Shown: positions 19,501-27,788 of the stretch, piece by piece
Layout: each line of letters begins with the position of its first letter
Position numbering within the stretch: position 1 is the stretch's first letter
The notes under the pieces: model-generated
Seen by the model: only the letters and a program-made list of their open reading frames with translations
Databases searched by the model: none
What the model was told of the DNA's origin: nothing
Made by a program: the position numbers and the translations under genes
Assembly (NCBI RefSeq): GCF_013367775.1
Contig: NZ_CP055157.1
Span: forward strand, 3,112,001 to 3,176,000
From: Microbulbifer sp. YPW1
Lineage (GTDB): Bacteria; Pseudomonadota; Gammaproteobacteria; Pseudomonadales; Cellvibrionaceae
Direction of reading: 5' to 3'
Length of the DNA: 64,000 nucleotides

Positions 19501-19767
19501 TCCGCGTTCGCCGTCGGAAGTGATGGCAATCACCATGGGATCCTTGAGGCCGAATACGCTTTCCACATGATCGCGATAGGCCAGAGCGGGGCTTCCTTTG
19601 GGGACGAAGGCCTCTGGCGTTGTGTCTTTGGTCATTGTCGGCAAATAGCGCCCCACGAGGCCGATTGCCAAAAAACAGCCGATGATCACCAGCCATCGCC
19701 AGCGGAGTAGCCTGTGGAAAAAATGGATTGCGGTGGTGTCTGTCTCCGTGTGCTCTTTAGTATTCAT
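16534..19767 (-). CDS. RND/MMPL transporter fused to a LolA-like periplasmic lipid-carrier domain
   Basis: A 1077-aa fusion. Residues 1-795 form an MMPL-type RND transporter with two sets of membrane helices, a large N-terminal periplasmic loop (about 45-220) and the conserved GLGVDFAIHTIDRLR of the second half. Residues about 803-829 are strongly hydrophobic and end SVADD, like a signal peptide. Residues about 830-1077 match the LolA-like outer-membrane lipoprotein-sorting fold (QWLYLPALRKTRRIS, GTDLTYEEM). In relatives I know, transporter and carrier are separate genes. The internal hydrophobic segment would place the carrier in the periplasm. A TTG near 17335 could allow separate translation, but no good ribosome site supports it. 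An operator-like palindrome ends 3 bp before the ATG. Confidence 0.86.
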   Translation of the reverse strand: MNTKEHTETDTTAIHFFHRLLRWRWLVIIGCFLAIGLVGRYLPTMTKDTTPEAFVPKGSPALAYRDHVESVFGLKDPMVIAITSDGERGIYTPGALQLVHRLTQELTTVEGVDPDAITSLATEKDIRGTSDGMLVEPFWESPPQTSAETQAIRERVEQFPLMLGTLVARDGSATLLIAETLPDADDEQVYHALLALTEQVKAQGLQEGWLAEDIGLYVAGQGAVSGYLSAYIAADASRLNPIAALIITVVLLLAFRTLAGTLLPNLIVLGTVAVGLGSMAAAGVPMYVITNSLPVILIGIAVCDSIHIFTQYYEELANNPELSGREAVARAMSAMWRPVTLTTLTTVAGFIGLSLAAALPPMQSYGIFAAIGILAAWAWTLLLLPALLSLFRPRVKPAPETHKATHGIATKIMTASGGIVARYPSQILMATTLLLVIAVGGATRVEFNDQRIHSFQEQEPLRVADGIINQRFDGTYYLDVAIETPQPEDLFLPENLRRIEALQTWMEQREGIYNTTSIVDYIKQMHQALHEGDPAYHAIPDDPALIAQYFLLYSASGDPDDFEEEIDYDYRQAHVRGQLREDNFQNVEPIVLSLKQYLDEEFNSPAIRGNSTGAIDLSYSWLKPLAGNTAAGMALALILVLVSSTLFFRSLVLGLIATLPVAFSVLMVFAIMGYTGIWIGIGTSMFAAIAIGLGVDFAIHTIDRLRTLIRDQHLEYGEAVAILFPSTGRALLFNLLALALGFGVLMTSKVPPLQDFGLLVAIAVLTSFVISMTSMTALIGVLRPRALFAKREKSTTRLSTPLVQQGFAHIGLLKLLATLSLFAFAIPSVADDSNAGLQIMQAVYERPEGITQRANLTLELTDRRGRKRVQQTIVLRKYFGKDKRQVLYYLEPTNVRDTAFLTYDYADPATEDEQWLYLPALRKTRRISASDRGDYFLGTDLTYEEMKRQNKISLKDWRFTHVGESEVDGIKTVTVEGTPITEQVADELGYGRARWYIDPATNTIRRSENFDIQGNPLKTALFNDIREIDGIWTVHEITVDNHKTGHQTHLQITDVAYEIPLDDDSFEERTLRRGVRQ

Positions 19768-19770
19768 TCC

Positions 19771-19790
19771 CTACCTACCGATCGTTAGTT
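19771..19790 (-). promoter_or_regulatory. TetR operator-like site at the RND-LolA start
   Basis: CTACCTACCGATCGTTAGTT is an imperfect palindrome centred on CGATCG. It shares CTACCTACCGA with the site in front of the tetR gene. It ends three bases before the ATG at 19767 and covers the only ribosome-site candidate (GGTAGG on the minus strand), so binding would block the transcript start or early elongation. Assignment to the adjacent TetR is inference from two matched sites. Confidence 0.6.
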
Positions 19791-19800
19791 TTTGGGGTTA

Positions 19801-19829
19801 ATAAAAAGCGCAGGTAAAACTGCGCTTCA
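19801..19829 (-). terminator. Rho-independent terminator after tetR
   Basis: On the minus strand AAGCGCAG and CTGCGCTT pair around TTTTAC and are followed by TTTTTATT. It separates tetR from the RND-LolA operon, so the operon needs its own promoter in the 30 bp that hold the operator-like site. Confidence 0.85.
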
Positions 19830-19840
19830 GCTGCTCGCCG

Positions 19841-20464
19841 TCAGGCCTGTTTGTGGCAGATGTAATTCAGCGTTTGCTGACAGAGTCGGGTAAACGTGGC
19901 CTCGCACGATTTTTTACTGGCGGATCTCGTATCGAAATTGATGCGGGCGGTGACCAGGGCGCCCTGCACGGCGGCCATCAACCACTCGGCCAGATCTGAC
20001 GCCGATCCGTGTGCCTCATCGATACTGCCATCGGCAATACCGGCAGCAAGTGCGGTCTCAAGAAATCTGCGCTGCTCGCGAAAAACGGCCTTCACGGCAT
20101 ACTGCAGATCCGCTGGCAGAGTGCTCCAGCCGGAGGAGAAGGCACCGGCTGGGCAAAGCCTGGTGCCCGCCCCCAGCCATTTGAGATAGAGGTCGAAACA
20201 ATAGGCCTCCAACTGCTTGGTGGGTGCCAGCCCCGCCCTGGAGCTGGACCACCGTACGATTCCCTCCCGGGCGCGCTCGAGCATCGCCACTGCCAGTGCT
20301 TCCTTGGACGGAAAGTGGTGGTAGATGCTCGCCTTGCGAATGCCGACCTGTTCCGCAAGGTCGCGAAAGCTGAAGCCGTCGTACGATGCCTTCTGAATCA
20401 GGGATTGCGCCGTATCGAGCAGCTGTTCCCGGGTATCAATTTTGCTGGTTGTTGTGTTGGCCAT
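19841..20464 (-). CDS. TetR family transcriptional regulator
   Basis: The product has 207 aa. The N-terminal TetR helix-turn-helix (about residues 10-57) contains the typical FSFRDLAEQVGIRKASIYHHFPSKEAL. The C-terminal ligand domain carries GAGTRLCPAGAFSSGW, which resembles AcuR-type regulators, and has several Cys. It lies upstream of the RND-LolA operon in the same direction, separated by a terminator. A perfect inverted repeat sits 6 bp before its own ATG and a related one precedes the operon, so it probably represses itself and the operon. The inducing ligand is unknown. Confidence 0.9.
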   Translation of the reverse strand: MANTTTSKIDTREQLLDTAQSLIQKASYDGFSFRDLAEQVGIRKASIYHHFPSKEALAVAMLERAREGIVRWSSSRAGLAPTKQLEAYCFDLYLKWLGAGTRLCPAGAFSSGWSTLPADLQYAVKAVFREQRRFLETALAAGIADGSIDEAHGSASDLAEWLMAAVQGALVTARINFDTRSASKKSCEATFTRLCQQTLNYICHKQA

Positions 20465-20469
20465 GTTGT

Positions 20470-20490
20470 CTACCTACCGAAAGGTAGGCT
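20470..20490 (-). promoter_or_regulatory. TetR operator-like palindrome at the tetR start
   Basis: CCTACC (20473-20478) and GGTAGG (20483-20488) form a perfect 6-bp inverted repeat around GAAA, 6-26 bp before the tetR ATG. The left half, CTACCTACCGA, is identical to the site at 19771. It is the likely autoregulatory operator. The rest of the gap to 20715 contains no gene; it could also hold the promoter of the repair operon. Confidence 0.65.
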
Positions 20491-20715
20491 CAGGTTGCGC
20501 TAGTTTGTATGGGCTGTCAACAATCGCGATTGGGCGTGGCCGGGGGAGGGGTAGAATTTGCCGCCAGCCGAATCCGTTGAATAGCCCTCTGAGCGGACCT
20601 CCTTCCGTCCCATGCTGTGGGTGGAGCTGGCCAATCTGTCAGTTCCGAATCTGACTAGCCCTGTTCCTCTGTCAGCCATACACTGGCTATCACAGTATCA
20701 ACCAGTGACCTTACC

Positions 20716-22245
20716 GTGCGCCCTGATTCCGAAATCTGTCACAGTGCCAGGCTCGCCCGCGACCGGCGGTTCGATGGCCGCTTTTATACCGCGGTGAAAA
20801 CCACGGGTATCTTCTGTCGGCCCATCTGCCCGGCGCGCCCGCCACTGGAGAAAAATGTCGAGTATTTTGCGACTGCCGCGGAGGCCGCGGTCGCAGGGTA
20901 TCGCCCGTGTTTGCGCTGTCGCCCGGATGCTGCGCCTGGAAGTGCAGCCTGGGGACTGGTTTCCACCACGGTGCAACGCGCGCTCAATCTGATGCGGGCA
21001 GAGCGCGAAGCCCAGTCTATTGAGAGGCTGGCAGAGCGCCTCGGCATCACCAGCCGTTACCTGCGTAAACTGTTCGCGGAGCATGTCGGGCTGAGCCCGT
21101 TGCAGGTCTGGCAGACGGAGCGTGCGTTGTTTGCGTTCAGCCTGTTGCGGGACACCCGTCTGCCCGTGGGGGATATTGCTTTCGCGGCGGGCTTCAGCAG
21201 CCTGCGGCGTTTCAATGCGGTGTTCAAAGAGCTTTACCAGCGCACACCGACAGCGGTGCGCCGTGAATCAAGGGTGCGCCGTGAACCAGAGGGGCGGCGG
21301 GAGTCTGCCAAAACCAAGCTCGAAGATGTGCGCGCTAAACCGATCCAGATTTACCTGAGCTACCGTCCGCCATTCGACTGGCCCGCGTTGCTGGCATTTT
21401 TTGCCGCGCGTACCTTGCCGGGGGTGGAGCAGGTAATTGCCGGGGAAGATCCGGAGCAGGGGGAATACCTGCGCAGTTTCCAGTTGCTCGGCCAGCGTGG
21501 CGTGTTGCGGGTGGCCCATGAACCGGAGAGGGGGCGCCTGCGGGTGAGCGTTTTCGGCGAGGGTTGTGGCGCAATACTGTATCCGCTGCGGGAAAAGCTG
21601 CGGCGACAGTTTGACCTGGATGCCGATAGCGATGAAATCCGCGGACACCTGCAGGCGGACCCACTACTGAGCGCAGTGCTCAAGGTAAGCCCCGGTGTGC
21701 GCCTGCCGGGAGCCTGGGATCCCTTCGAATACACGCTGCGCGCCATCCTCGGCCAGCAGATCTCGGTCGCTGCCGCCACCACCATAGCCGGGCGTGTGGC
21801 GAGCCGCTACGGCGAGACGTTTGCCGGGCCGGAAGGAGAGCTGTTGCTGTTCCCCACGGCTGAGCAGCTTCGCAATGCGGACTTCTCCGAAATCGGGGTT
21901 ACCCGGACGCGTGCGCAAACGCTGCGGACCTTCGTCGCGGCCACCCTGAATGGCGAAATCGACTTTGACGAGCCGGATCTCGAATCTTTCTGTGCACAGA
22001 TGACCGCGCTGCCGGGGATAGGCGACTGGACCGCGCATTACACCGCCATGCGCGGCCTCTCCATGCCCGATGCCTTTCCCGCATCCGATCTCGGGATTCT
22101 GATCGCGCTCGGTGATGGCGAGCGAAAGGCGACCGCAAAGCAGGCCCTTTTGCGCGCCGAGTCCTGGCGCCCGTGGCGGGCCTACGGGGCACTATTACTT
22201 TGGCAGTCGCTCAAACTGAAGTCCGATAAGGGAGCGTCAACATGA
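20716..22245 (+). CDS. Ada-type regulator fused to AlkA 3-methyladenine DNA glycosylase
   Basis: A 509-aa protein with three parts: the Ada N-terminal zinc domain (C34, C38, C65, C68), which accepts methyl groups from DNA phosphotriesters; an AraC-type helix-turn-helix (about 75-185); and an AlkA domain (about 205-500) with the helix-hairpin-helix LPGIGDWTAHY and the catalytic Asp in PASDLGI. It should both sense alkylation damage and excise alkylated bases. The Ada C-terminal methyltransferase is absent; the next gene, overlapping by 4 bp, is a separate Ogt that supplies it. The GTG start places RDRRFDGRFY at the usual position. A 6-residue repeat (RVRREPEGRRES region, about 184-196) marks the linker. 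Confidence 0.93.
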   Translation: MRPDSEICHSARLARDRRFDGRFYTAVKTTGIFCRPICPARPPLEKNVEYFATAAEAAVAGYRPCLRCRPDAAPGSAAWGLVSTTVQRALNLMRAEREAQSIERLAERLGITSRYLRKLFAEHVGLSPLQVWQTERALFAFSLLRDTRLPVGDIAFAAGFSSLRRFNAVFKELYQRTPTAVRRESRVRREPEGRRESAKTKLEDVRAKPIQIYLSYRPPFDWPALLAFFAARTLPGVEQVIAGEDPEQGEYLRSFQLLGQRGVLRVAHEPERGRLRVSVFGEGCGAILYPLREKLRRQFDLDADSDEIRGHLQADPLLSAVLKVSPGVRLPGAWDPFEYTLRAILGQQISVAAATTIAGRVASRYGETFAGPEGELLLFPTAEQLRNADFSEIGVTRTRAQTLRTFVAATLNGEIDFDEPDLESFCAQMTALPGIGDWTAHYTAMRGLSMPDAFPASDLGILIALGDGERKATAKQALLRAESWRPWRAYGALLLWQSLKLKSDKGAST

Positions 22246-22724
22246 TCTGTTACGAAATCTATCCCAGTCCGTTTGGGGAACTGGGTATCGCCGCGAGCGA
22301 GGCGGGGCTGGTGGGCATTGACCTGCAGGCGGGTAAGCGGCCACTACCGGTCAATGAAAACTGGCAGCGCGGAGCTACTCTGCTGACGGATGCGGCATCA
22401 GAACAGCTGGAGGCCTACTTTGCCGGTGCACGGCGCTCCTTCGATCTGCCATTTGATGCGGCCGGAACACCGTTCCAGCAGTCCGTATGGCGGGCCTTGT
22501 GTACCATTCCCTATGGGGAGACCCGCAGCTACCGGGAGCTTGCCGAGGCGATCGGTAACCCGAAAGCAGTGCGCGCGGTGGCCCGGGCCAACGGCGCCAA
22601 TCCGTTGTCGATCGTGGTGCCCTGCCACCGTGTGATCGGCGCAGATGGCACCCTGACGGGCTATGCCGGGGGGCTGGAGATGAAGGCGCGGCTACTGACC
22701 CTTGAGGGGGTGTTGATCGGCTGA
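22242..22724 (+). CDS. ogt: Methylated-DNA--protein-cysteine methyltransferase
   Basis: The product has 160 aa. It repairs O6-methylguanine by irreversible transfer to Cys128 in the VVPCHRVIG motif, with the DNA-binding helix RAVARANGANP just before it. The ATG overlaps the stop of the Ada-AlkA gene (ATGA), so the two are translationally coupled and probably induced together by methylated Ada-AlkA. Length and motifs are standard for Ogt/AGT. Confidence 0.95.
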   Translation: MICYEIYPSPFGELGIAASEAGLVGIDLQAGKRPLPVNENWQRGATLLTDAASEQLEAYFAGARRSFDLPFDAAGTPFQQSVWRALCTIPYGETRSYRELAEAIGNPKAVRAVARANGANPLSIVVPCHRVIGADGTLTGYAGGLEMKARLLTLEGVLIG

Positions 22725-22840
22725 AAATGCCCGGTTGGTCACGGCGTTGCGGGGTGGTATTCCCGCCCTTTGGGCTGGATAATGGCCGGCTGATTTCTAC
22801 CAACCAGAGTCCGCGAGCAGAACCGTGAGAGGGAGGCCAG

Positions 22841-23362
22841 ATGCTGTACAGATTGGGCGATAAACAGCCGCAGCTGGAAGGCGAGGGCCACTATGTGGCG
22901 CCTGGCGCCCGGGTGGTCGGCAATGTGCTGATGATGCCCCACAGTTCGGTGTGGTTTAACGCGGTGATTCGCGGTGACAATGACCTGATCACCATTGGTG
23001 AGCGGGCGAATATCCAGGATGGCTCGGTGCTGCATACGGACCCTGGCATGCCGCTGGTCGTCGGCACCGGGGTGACGGTGGGCCACAAGGTGACGCTGCA
23101 CGGTTGTCAGATTGGTGAGTATTCGCTGGTGGGCATGAATGCGGTGGTGCTGAATGGGGCCAAAATCGGCAAGTGCTGCATCATTGGGGCGAATGCGCTG
23201 GTGACGGAGAATGCGGAGATTCCGGATTACTCTCTGGTGCTGGGCAGCCCGGGTAAGGTGGTGAAGTCGCTGGATGAGTCGACGTTTGAGTTGTTGAAGG
23301 CCAGTAGCGATATCTACGTGGCGAATGGCAAGCGGTTTGCGGAAGAGTTGGTTGAGGTCTGA
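22841..23362 (+). CDS. Gamma-carbonic anhydrase-like hexapeptide protein
   Basis: A 173-aa left-handed beta-helix protein with hexapeptide repeats and the three zinc-ligand His positions (SVLHTDPG and [10 protein letters not shown]). It belongs to the YrdA/CaiE gamma-CA group; many members bind Zn but not all have carbonic anhydrase activity. GGGAGG lies before the ATG. The DUF1289 gene starts 3 bp after its stop, so the two form an operon, a pairing that is common in gammaproteobacteria. Confidence 0.9.
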   Translation: MLYRLGDKQPQLEGEGHYVAPGARVVGNVLMMPHSSVWFNAVIRGDNDLITIGERANIQDGSVLHTDPGMPLVVGTGVTVGHKVTLHGCQIGEYSLVGMNAVVLNGAKIGKCCIIGANALVTENAEIPDYSLVLGSPGKVVKSLDESTFELLKASSDIYVANGKRFAEELVEV

Positions 23363-23365
23363 GTG

Positions 23366-23608
23366 ATGGCCGAGAGTGACTGGAGTCGGGTGAAAGACAA
23401 AGACCCCGAAGCTGAATTCGAGTTTCCGGTGAAGTCTCCCTGTGTTTCCGTTTGCGCATTGAACCGCGACGATATCTGTGAGGGATGTTTTCGTTCCGGG
23501 ACTGAGATCAGTCAGTGGGGCCGGATGTCTAATGCCGAGAAGAAGCAGGTATTGGGGAAGTGCCATGAGCGGGCTGTGGCGATGAAGCGGGTTTGGTGGT
23601 CTGACTGA
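23366..23608 (+). CDS. DUF1289 small Cys-rich protein
   Basis: The product has 80 aa with four conserved cysteines in SPCVSVCALN and CEGCFRS and a WGRMSNAEKKQVL tail, which defines DUF1289. It may bind a metal or Fe-S centre, but its function is unknown. A GTG at 23363 lies one codon upstream; ATG 23366 is preferred. It is coupled to the gamma-carbonic anhydrase gene. Confidence 0.85.
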   Translation: MAESDWSRVKDKDPEAEFEFPVKSPCVSVCALNRDDICEGCFRSGTEISQWGRMSNAEKKQVLGKCHERAVAMKRVWWSD

Positions 23609-23639
23609 CCTTTTGTGGTTCGTTTTGTCCGACCTTGTG

Positions 23640-23767
23640 GCGGCGGATCAGCGGGTACGAGTTTTCAGGACCGGGCTAGGCGCCCCCCTGTGAATCCATC
23701 CCTGGGCGCTGCGGCGCAAACATCCTGTTTGCGACGCTCCTGAAAACTCGCACCCGCTGCTCCGCCT
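23640..23767 (-). repeat. Palindromic intergenic element, copy 1
   Basis: Arms at 23641-23670 and 23738-23766 are inverted copies with a few mismatches (GCGGGTACGAGTTTTCAGGA against its complement). Inside are a small hairpin, GCAAACATCCTGTTTGC (23716-23732), and on the minus strand GGGATGGATTCACAG (23702 to 23688), a core shared with the copies at 23869 and 37503. It sits between the DUF1289 gene and dnaE. No coding potential is seen in 23609-24028. Confidence 0.8.
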
Positions 23768-23868
23768 TCGCATTTGACCATATCACTTCGTCAGAAATTA
23801 TTGGGCACCAAGCCAGTTAGTAGCTTGGGCTTACGAAGAAAAAATTTACCAGAATTGCACTAAGCGTT

Positions 23869-23966
23869 GAGCGGGAAGACCTTCCCGGGACCTTCACCGG
23901 CATGGATGCCGGTGCAGAGCGTACAGGGACTTATTTACAGCGTGTCCCGGGAAGGTCTTACCGCTC
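23869..23966 (+). repeat. Palindromic intergenic element, copy 2
   Basis: Arms at 23869-23891 and 23944-23966 are inverted with one mismatch in 23. Inside are the hairpin CACCGGCATGGATGCCGGTG (23895-23914) and the core GGGACTTATTTACAG (23926-23940) just before the right arm. The dnaE reading frame stays open through this element, which could mislead start calling. Confidence 0.82.
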
Positions 23967-24028
23967 GGCGCGCCCCGGATCAGAGCGCCAATTCAAGGGC
24001 CTCCGGGGTCAAACCAAATAGAAAAAAT

Positions 24029-27000
24029 ATGACCCAACCCTTCGTACATTTAAGAATCCACACTGAATACTCTCTTATTGATGGCCTGGTGCGCATCAAG
24101 CCGCTGGTCAATCGTGTCGCCGAGCTGGAAATGCCGGCAGTGGCGATCACGGATCAGACGAATTTCTACGGCCAGGTAAAGTTCTACAAAGGCTGTATGG
24201 GCGCCGGTATCAAGCCGATTACCGGTGCGGATTTCTGGCTGAAGGAAGGTGGTGAGGAACAGCCGACACTGTTGACGCTGTATGCCATGAACACCACCGG
24301 CTATCGCAATATCACCGAGCTGATTTCCCGTGCGTGGATGGAAGGCCAGTACCACGGACATGCGTTTGTGGAGCGGGAGTGGATTGAGCAGGCATCGGAA
24401 GGGGTGTTGATGCTGTCCGGTGCCAAATATGGCGATGTGGGGCGCGCGCTGATTGCGGGGCGCAATGCACAGGCCGAGGCGCTGGCACAGGAGTGGGAGC
24501 GGATTTTCCCTGGGCGTTACTATCTCGAGCTGCAGCGTACCGGGCGCCCGGGAGATGAAGAATACCTGCACGCTGCGGCTGCGTTGGCGGGAAAGCTGAA
24601 CCTGCCGGTGGTTGCCACTAACGATGTGCGCTTCCTCGAAGACAGTGAGTTCGAGGCACACGAGGTGCGGGTGTGTATCCGTGAGGGCCGTGCCCTGGAC
24701 GATCCGCGCCGTGAGCGCCGCTATTCTTCCGAGCAGTATCTGCGTACCCCGGAGGAGATGCAGGAGCTGTTCAAGGATATTCCCGAAGCACTGCAGAATA
24801 CCGTGGAAATTGCCCGTCGCTGTTCCTCGCCGATTCAGCTGGGTAAATACTTCCTGCCCCAGTTTCCGATTCCGGAAGGGATGACGGAAAACGAATTCTT
24901 CGAAAAGATCTCTTTCGACGGCCTCTACGAGCGACTCGAATTTATCCTGGATAAGTCCGCGCCGGATTACGAAGCGCGCAAGAAAGTCTATGAAGACCGC
25001 CTGCGCTTCGAGCTGGATATCGTTATCCAGATGGGATTCCCCGGTTACTTCCTGATCGTAATGGACTTTATCCAGTGGGCGAAGGATCACAATATTCCGG
25101 TCGGCCCGGGGCGGGGTTCCGGTGCGGGCTCGTTGATTGCTTACTCGCAGAAAATTACCGACCTGGACCCGCTGCAATACGACCTGCTGTTCGAACGTTT
25201 CCTTAACCCGGAACGTGTATCCATGCCCGACTTCGACGTCGACTTCTGTATGGAAAAGCGCGACCGGGTGATCAGTTACGTGGCCGACAATTACGGCCGT
25301 AACGCGGTGAGCCAGATCATTACCTTCGGTACCATGGCCGCGAAGGCGGTGGTGAGGGACGTGGCGCGGGTGCAGGGCAAATCCTATGGCCTCGCGGACA
25401 AACTCTCGAAAATGATTCCGCCGGATCCGGGCATGACCCTGGAAAAGGCATTCGAACAGGAAGAGGTACTGCGCGAATTCCTCGAGAACGACGAGGAAGG
25501 CCAGGAAATCTGGGAGATGGCGCTGCAGCTGGAAGGTGTGGCGCGGAACGTGGGCAAGCACGCCGGTGGCGTGGTAATCGCCCCCACCAAGCTGACCGAC
25601 TTTGCGCCGCTCTACTGTGACGAGACAGGTGCCGGCCTGGTTACCCAGTTCGACAAGAACGACGTGGAAGACGCGGGCCTGGTGAAGTTCGACTTCCTTG
25701 GTCTGCGGACCCTGACCATCATCGACTGGGCCAAGGCGATGGTGGACGAGAAGCGCGCGCGCGAGGGTGAAGAGCCGCTGGTGATCGAGGCGCTGCCGCT
25801 GGACGATCCCGAAACCTACAAGATGATCAAGCGCGCCGAGACTACCGCGGTATTCCAGCTGGAATCCCGCGGTATGAAGGACCTGATCAAGCGCCTGCAG
25901 CCGGATAACCTCGAGGACATGATCGCCTTGGTGGCCCTGTTCCGTCCCGGTCCGTTGCAGTCGGGCATGGTGGACGACTTCATCAACCGGAAGCACGGTC
26001 GCGCGCAGGTGGCCTACCCGGATGCCAAGTATCAACACGAGAAACTGAAACCAATCCTGGAGCCCACTTACGGGGTAATTGTTTACCAGGAACAGGTGAT
26101 GCAGATTGCCCAGGAACTCGCGGGCTACACTCTCGGCGGCGCAGACATGCTGCGCCGGGCCATGGGTAAGAAAAAGCCCGAGGAAATGGCCAAGCAGCGG
26201 GCGACCTTTGAGGAAGGCGCGAAGGAGCAGGGGGTAGACCCGGAGCTGGCGATCAAGATCTTCGACCTGGTGGAGAAGTTCGCCGGTTACGGCTTCAACA
26301 AATCCCACTCCGCGGCATACGCCCTGGTGTCTTACCAGACCGCGTGGCTGAAGGCGCACTACCCGGCGCAGTTTATGGCCGCCACCATGTCTTCGGACAT
26401 GGACAAGACCGACAAGGTGGTGACCTTTATCGAAGAGTGTCGGGCGATGAAGCTCGACCTGGTGCCGCCGGATGTAAACCTGGGTACCTACCAGTTCTCG
26501 GTGGATGTGGATAACCGCATCATTTACGGCCTGGGCGCGATCAAGGGACTTGGTGAAGGCCCTATCGACAATATTATCGCCGAGCGCGAGCAGGGCGGCC
26601 CCTTTACCGACCTGTTCGATTTCTGCTCCCGTATCGATCCGCGCAAGGTGAACAAACGCGCGCTGGAGGCCCTGGTGCGTTCCGGTGCGCTGGATAGCAT
26701 TGGCCCGGATACCAACGGCGTGGACGGTCTCGATTACTCCCGCGCGGTGTTGTTCAACGCGCTGGACGAAGCGGTGAAGTCCGCCGAGCAGCAGAGCAAG
26801 AACGACAGTGCCGGTATGATGGACCTGTTTGGGGAGGTGGTGCGCTCCGCCTCGGACGGCGATGTGTATGAAGACTTCCGCAACGCGCGCCCCTGGGGGA
26901 TTCGCGAGCGTCTCGAGGGAGAGAAGAACACCCTCGGTCTGTACCTGACCGGCCACCCGATCGATGAATATGAAGAAGAACTCAAGCACCTGGTGAAGGC

Positions 27001-27547
27001 CCGTATCGCGGACCTGAAACCCGGGCGCGAAAACCAGAAGGTAGCGGGCCTGGTGGTGGGCATGCGGGTCATGAAGACCAAACGCGGGGATTCGATGGCC
27101 ATTGTTACCCTGGATGACCGCAGTGCGCGTATCGAGGCGGCGGTGTTCAGCGAGGCTTTTGGCGAGCACCGGGAAAAGCTGGTGAAAGATTCCCTGCTGG
27201 TACTGGAAGGCTCGATCTCCCACGACGACTACAGTGGCGGCCTGAAGATGAGCGTGAACGGGGTGTCCACACTGGATGACCTGCGCAGCGGCAGCGTGAT
27301 CGGTGTGACCCTGAAGCTCGACAGCGCCCAGGCATTGCCCAAGATGGGGCAGCGACTGAGTGCCTGCCTGCGCCCTTACGTCGGGGGCGGCTGTCCGATC
27401 CTTGTGGAAGTTGAACGCAGCGACGCGCGCGGCACCTTCCGGCTCGCGGATGAATGGAAAGTGGAACCAAACGACCAGCTGATCCAGTCCCTGCGGGAGG
27501 TGGTTGGTCGTGAGCGGGTACAGCTCAACTACACTCAACGGCAGTAA
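24029..27547 (+). CDS. dnaE: DNA polymerase III alpha subunit
   Basis: The replicative polymerase, 1172 aa (E. coli 1160). It starts [19 protein letters not shown] with the PHP domain, then the polymerase palm with [11 protein letters not shown] and the catalytic PDFDVDF, the finger region [11 protein letters not shown], the helix-hairpin-helix near [17 protein letters not shown], and a C-terminal OB fold (about 990-1070). The frame is open 54 codons further upstream, but that stretch lies in a palindromic repeat and matches nothing in the family, so ATG 24029 is chosen. accA follows after 241 bp, a common gammaproteobacterial order. Confidence 0.98.
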   Translation: MTQPFVHLRIHTEYSLIDGLVRIKPLVNRVAELEMPAVAITDQTNFYGQVKFYKGCMGAGIKPITGADFWLKEGGEEQPTLLTLYAMNTTGYRNITELISRAWMEGQYHGHAFVEREWIEQASEGVLMLSGAKYGDVGRALIAGRNAQAEALAQEWERIFPGRYYLELQRTGRPGDEEYLHAAAALAGKLNLPVVATNDVRFLEDSEFEAHEVRVCIREGRALDDPRRERRYSSEQYLRTPEEMQELFKDIPEALQNTVEIARRCSSPIQLGKYFLPQFPIPEGMTENEFFEKISFDGLYERLEFILDKSAPDYEARKKVYEDRLRFELDIVIQMGFPGYFLIVMDFIQWAKDHNIPVGPGRGSGAGSLIAYSQKITDLDPLQYDLLFERFLNPERVSMPDFDVDFCMEKRDRVISYVADNYGRNAVSQIITFGTMAAKAVVRDVARVQGKSYGLADKLSKMIPPDPGMTLEKAFEQEEVLREFLENDEEGQEIWEMALQLEGVARNVGKHAGGVVIAPTKLTDFAPLYCDETGAGLVTQFDKNDVEDAGLVKFDFLGLRTLTIIDWAKAMVDEKRAREGEEPLVIEALPLDDPETYKMIKRAETTAVFQLESRGMKDLIKRLQPDNLEDMIALVALFRPGPLQSGMVDDFINRKHGRAQVAYPDAKYQHEKLKPILEPTYGVIVYQEQVMQIAQELAGYTLGGADMLRRAMGKKKPEEMAKQRATFEEGAKEQGVDPELAIKIFDLVEKFAGYGFNKSHSAAYALVSYQTAWLKAHYPAQFMAATMSSDMDKTDKVVTFIEECRAMKLDLVPPDVNLGTYQFSVDVDNRIIYGLGAIKGLGEGPIDNIIAEREQGGPFTDLFDFCSRIDPRKVNKRALEALVRSGALDSIGPDTNGVDGLDYSRAVLFNALDEAVKSAEQQSKNDSAGMMDLFGEVVRSASDGDVYEDFRNARPWGIRERLEGEKNTLGLYLTGHPIDEYEEELKHLVKARIADLKPGRENQKVAGLVVGMRVMKTKRGDSMAIVTLDDRSARIEAAVFSEAFGEHREKLVKDSLLVLEGSISHDDYSGGLKMSVNGVSTLDDLRSGSVIGVTLKLDSAQALPKMGQRLSACLRPYVGGGCPILVEVERSDARGTFRLADEWKVEPNDQLIQSLREVVGRERVQLNYTQRQ

Positions 27548-27788
27548 TCAGAAGCCAACGGGTTCGAATTGGCCGGGTATTGGCTCTCGCCAGCACCCTC
27601 GCCAGCAATTGGGGCAATTTGGACACCGGAGTTACGGGTAGGTGCGCTGTGCACTCGACTGGGTGGTCCTATGCCGGTAAGCTAGCCGCCATTTTCAGTA
27701 GACGGGGCCTGTTTGCGACCATTTGGGGTATTTTGGTCGCATTTTCCAACAATTGGCAGGCCCACAGAATTATCAAGGCGCGAAATAA

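Noticed and set aside
20442..20654. 70-codon plus-strand frame over the tetR start
   Set aside because: It overlaps tetR and its operator; no coding features.
24050..27538. Open frame of 1162 codons on the strand opposite dnaE
   Set aside because: It is the mirror of the dnaE codons in a high-GC genome; the product has no recognisable domain and is rich in His/Gln/Arg runs, while dnaE is certain.
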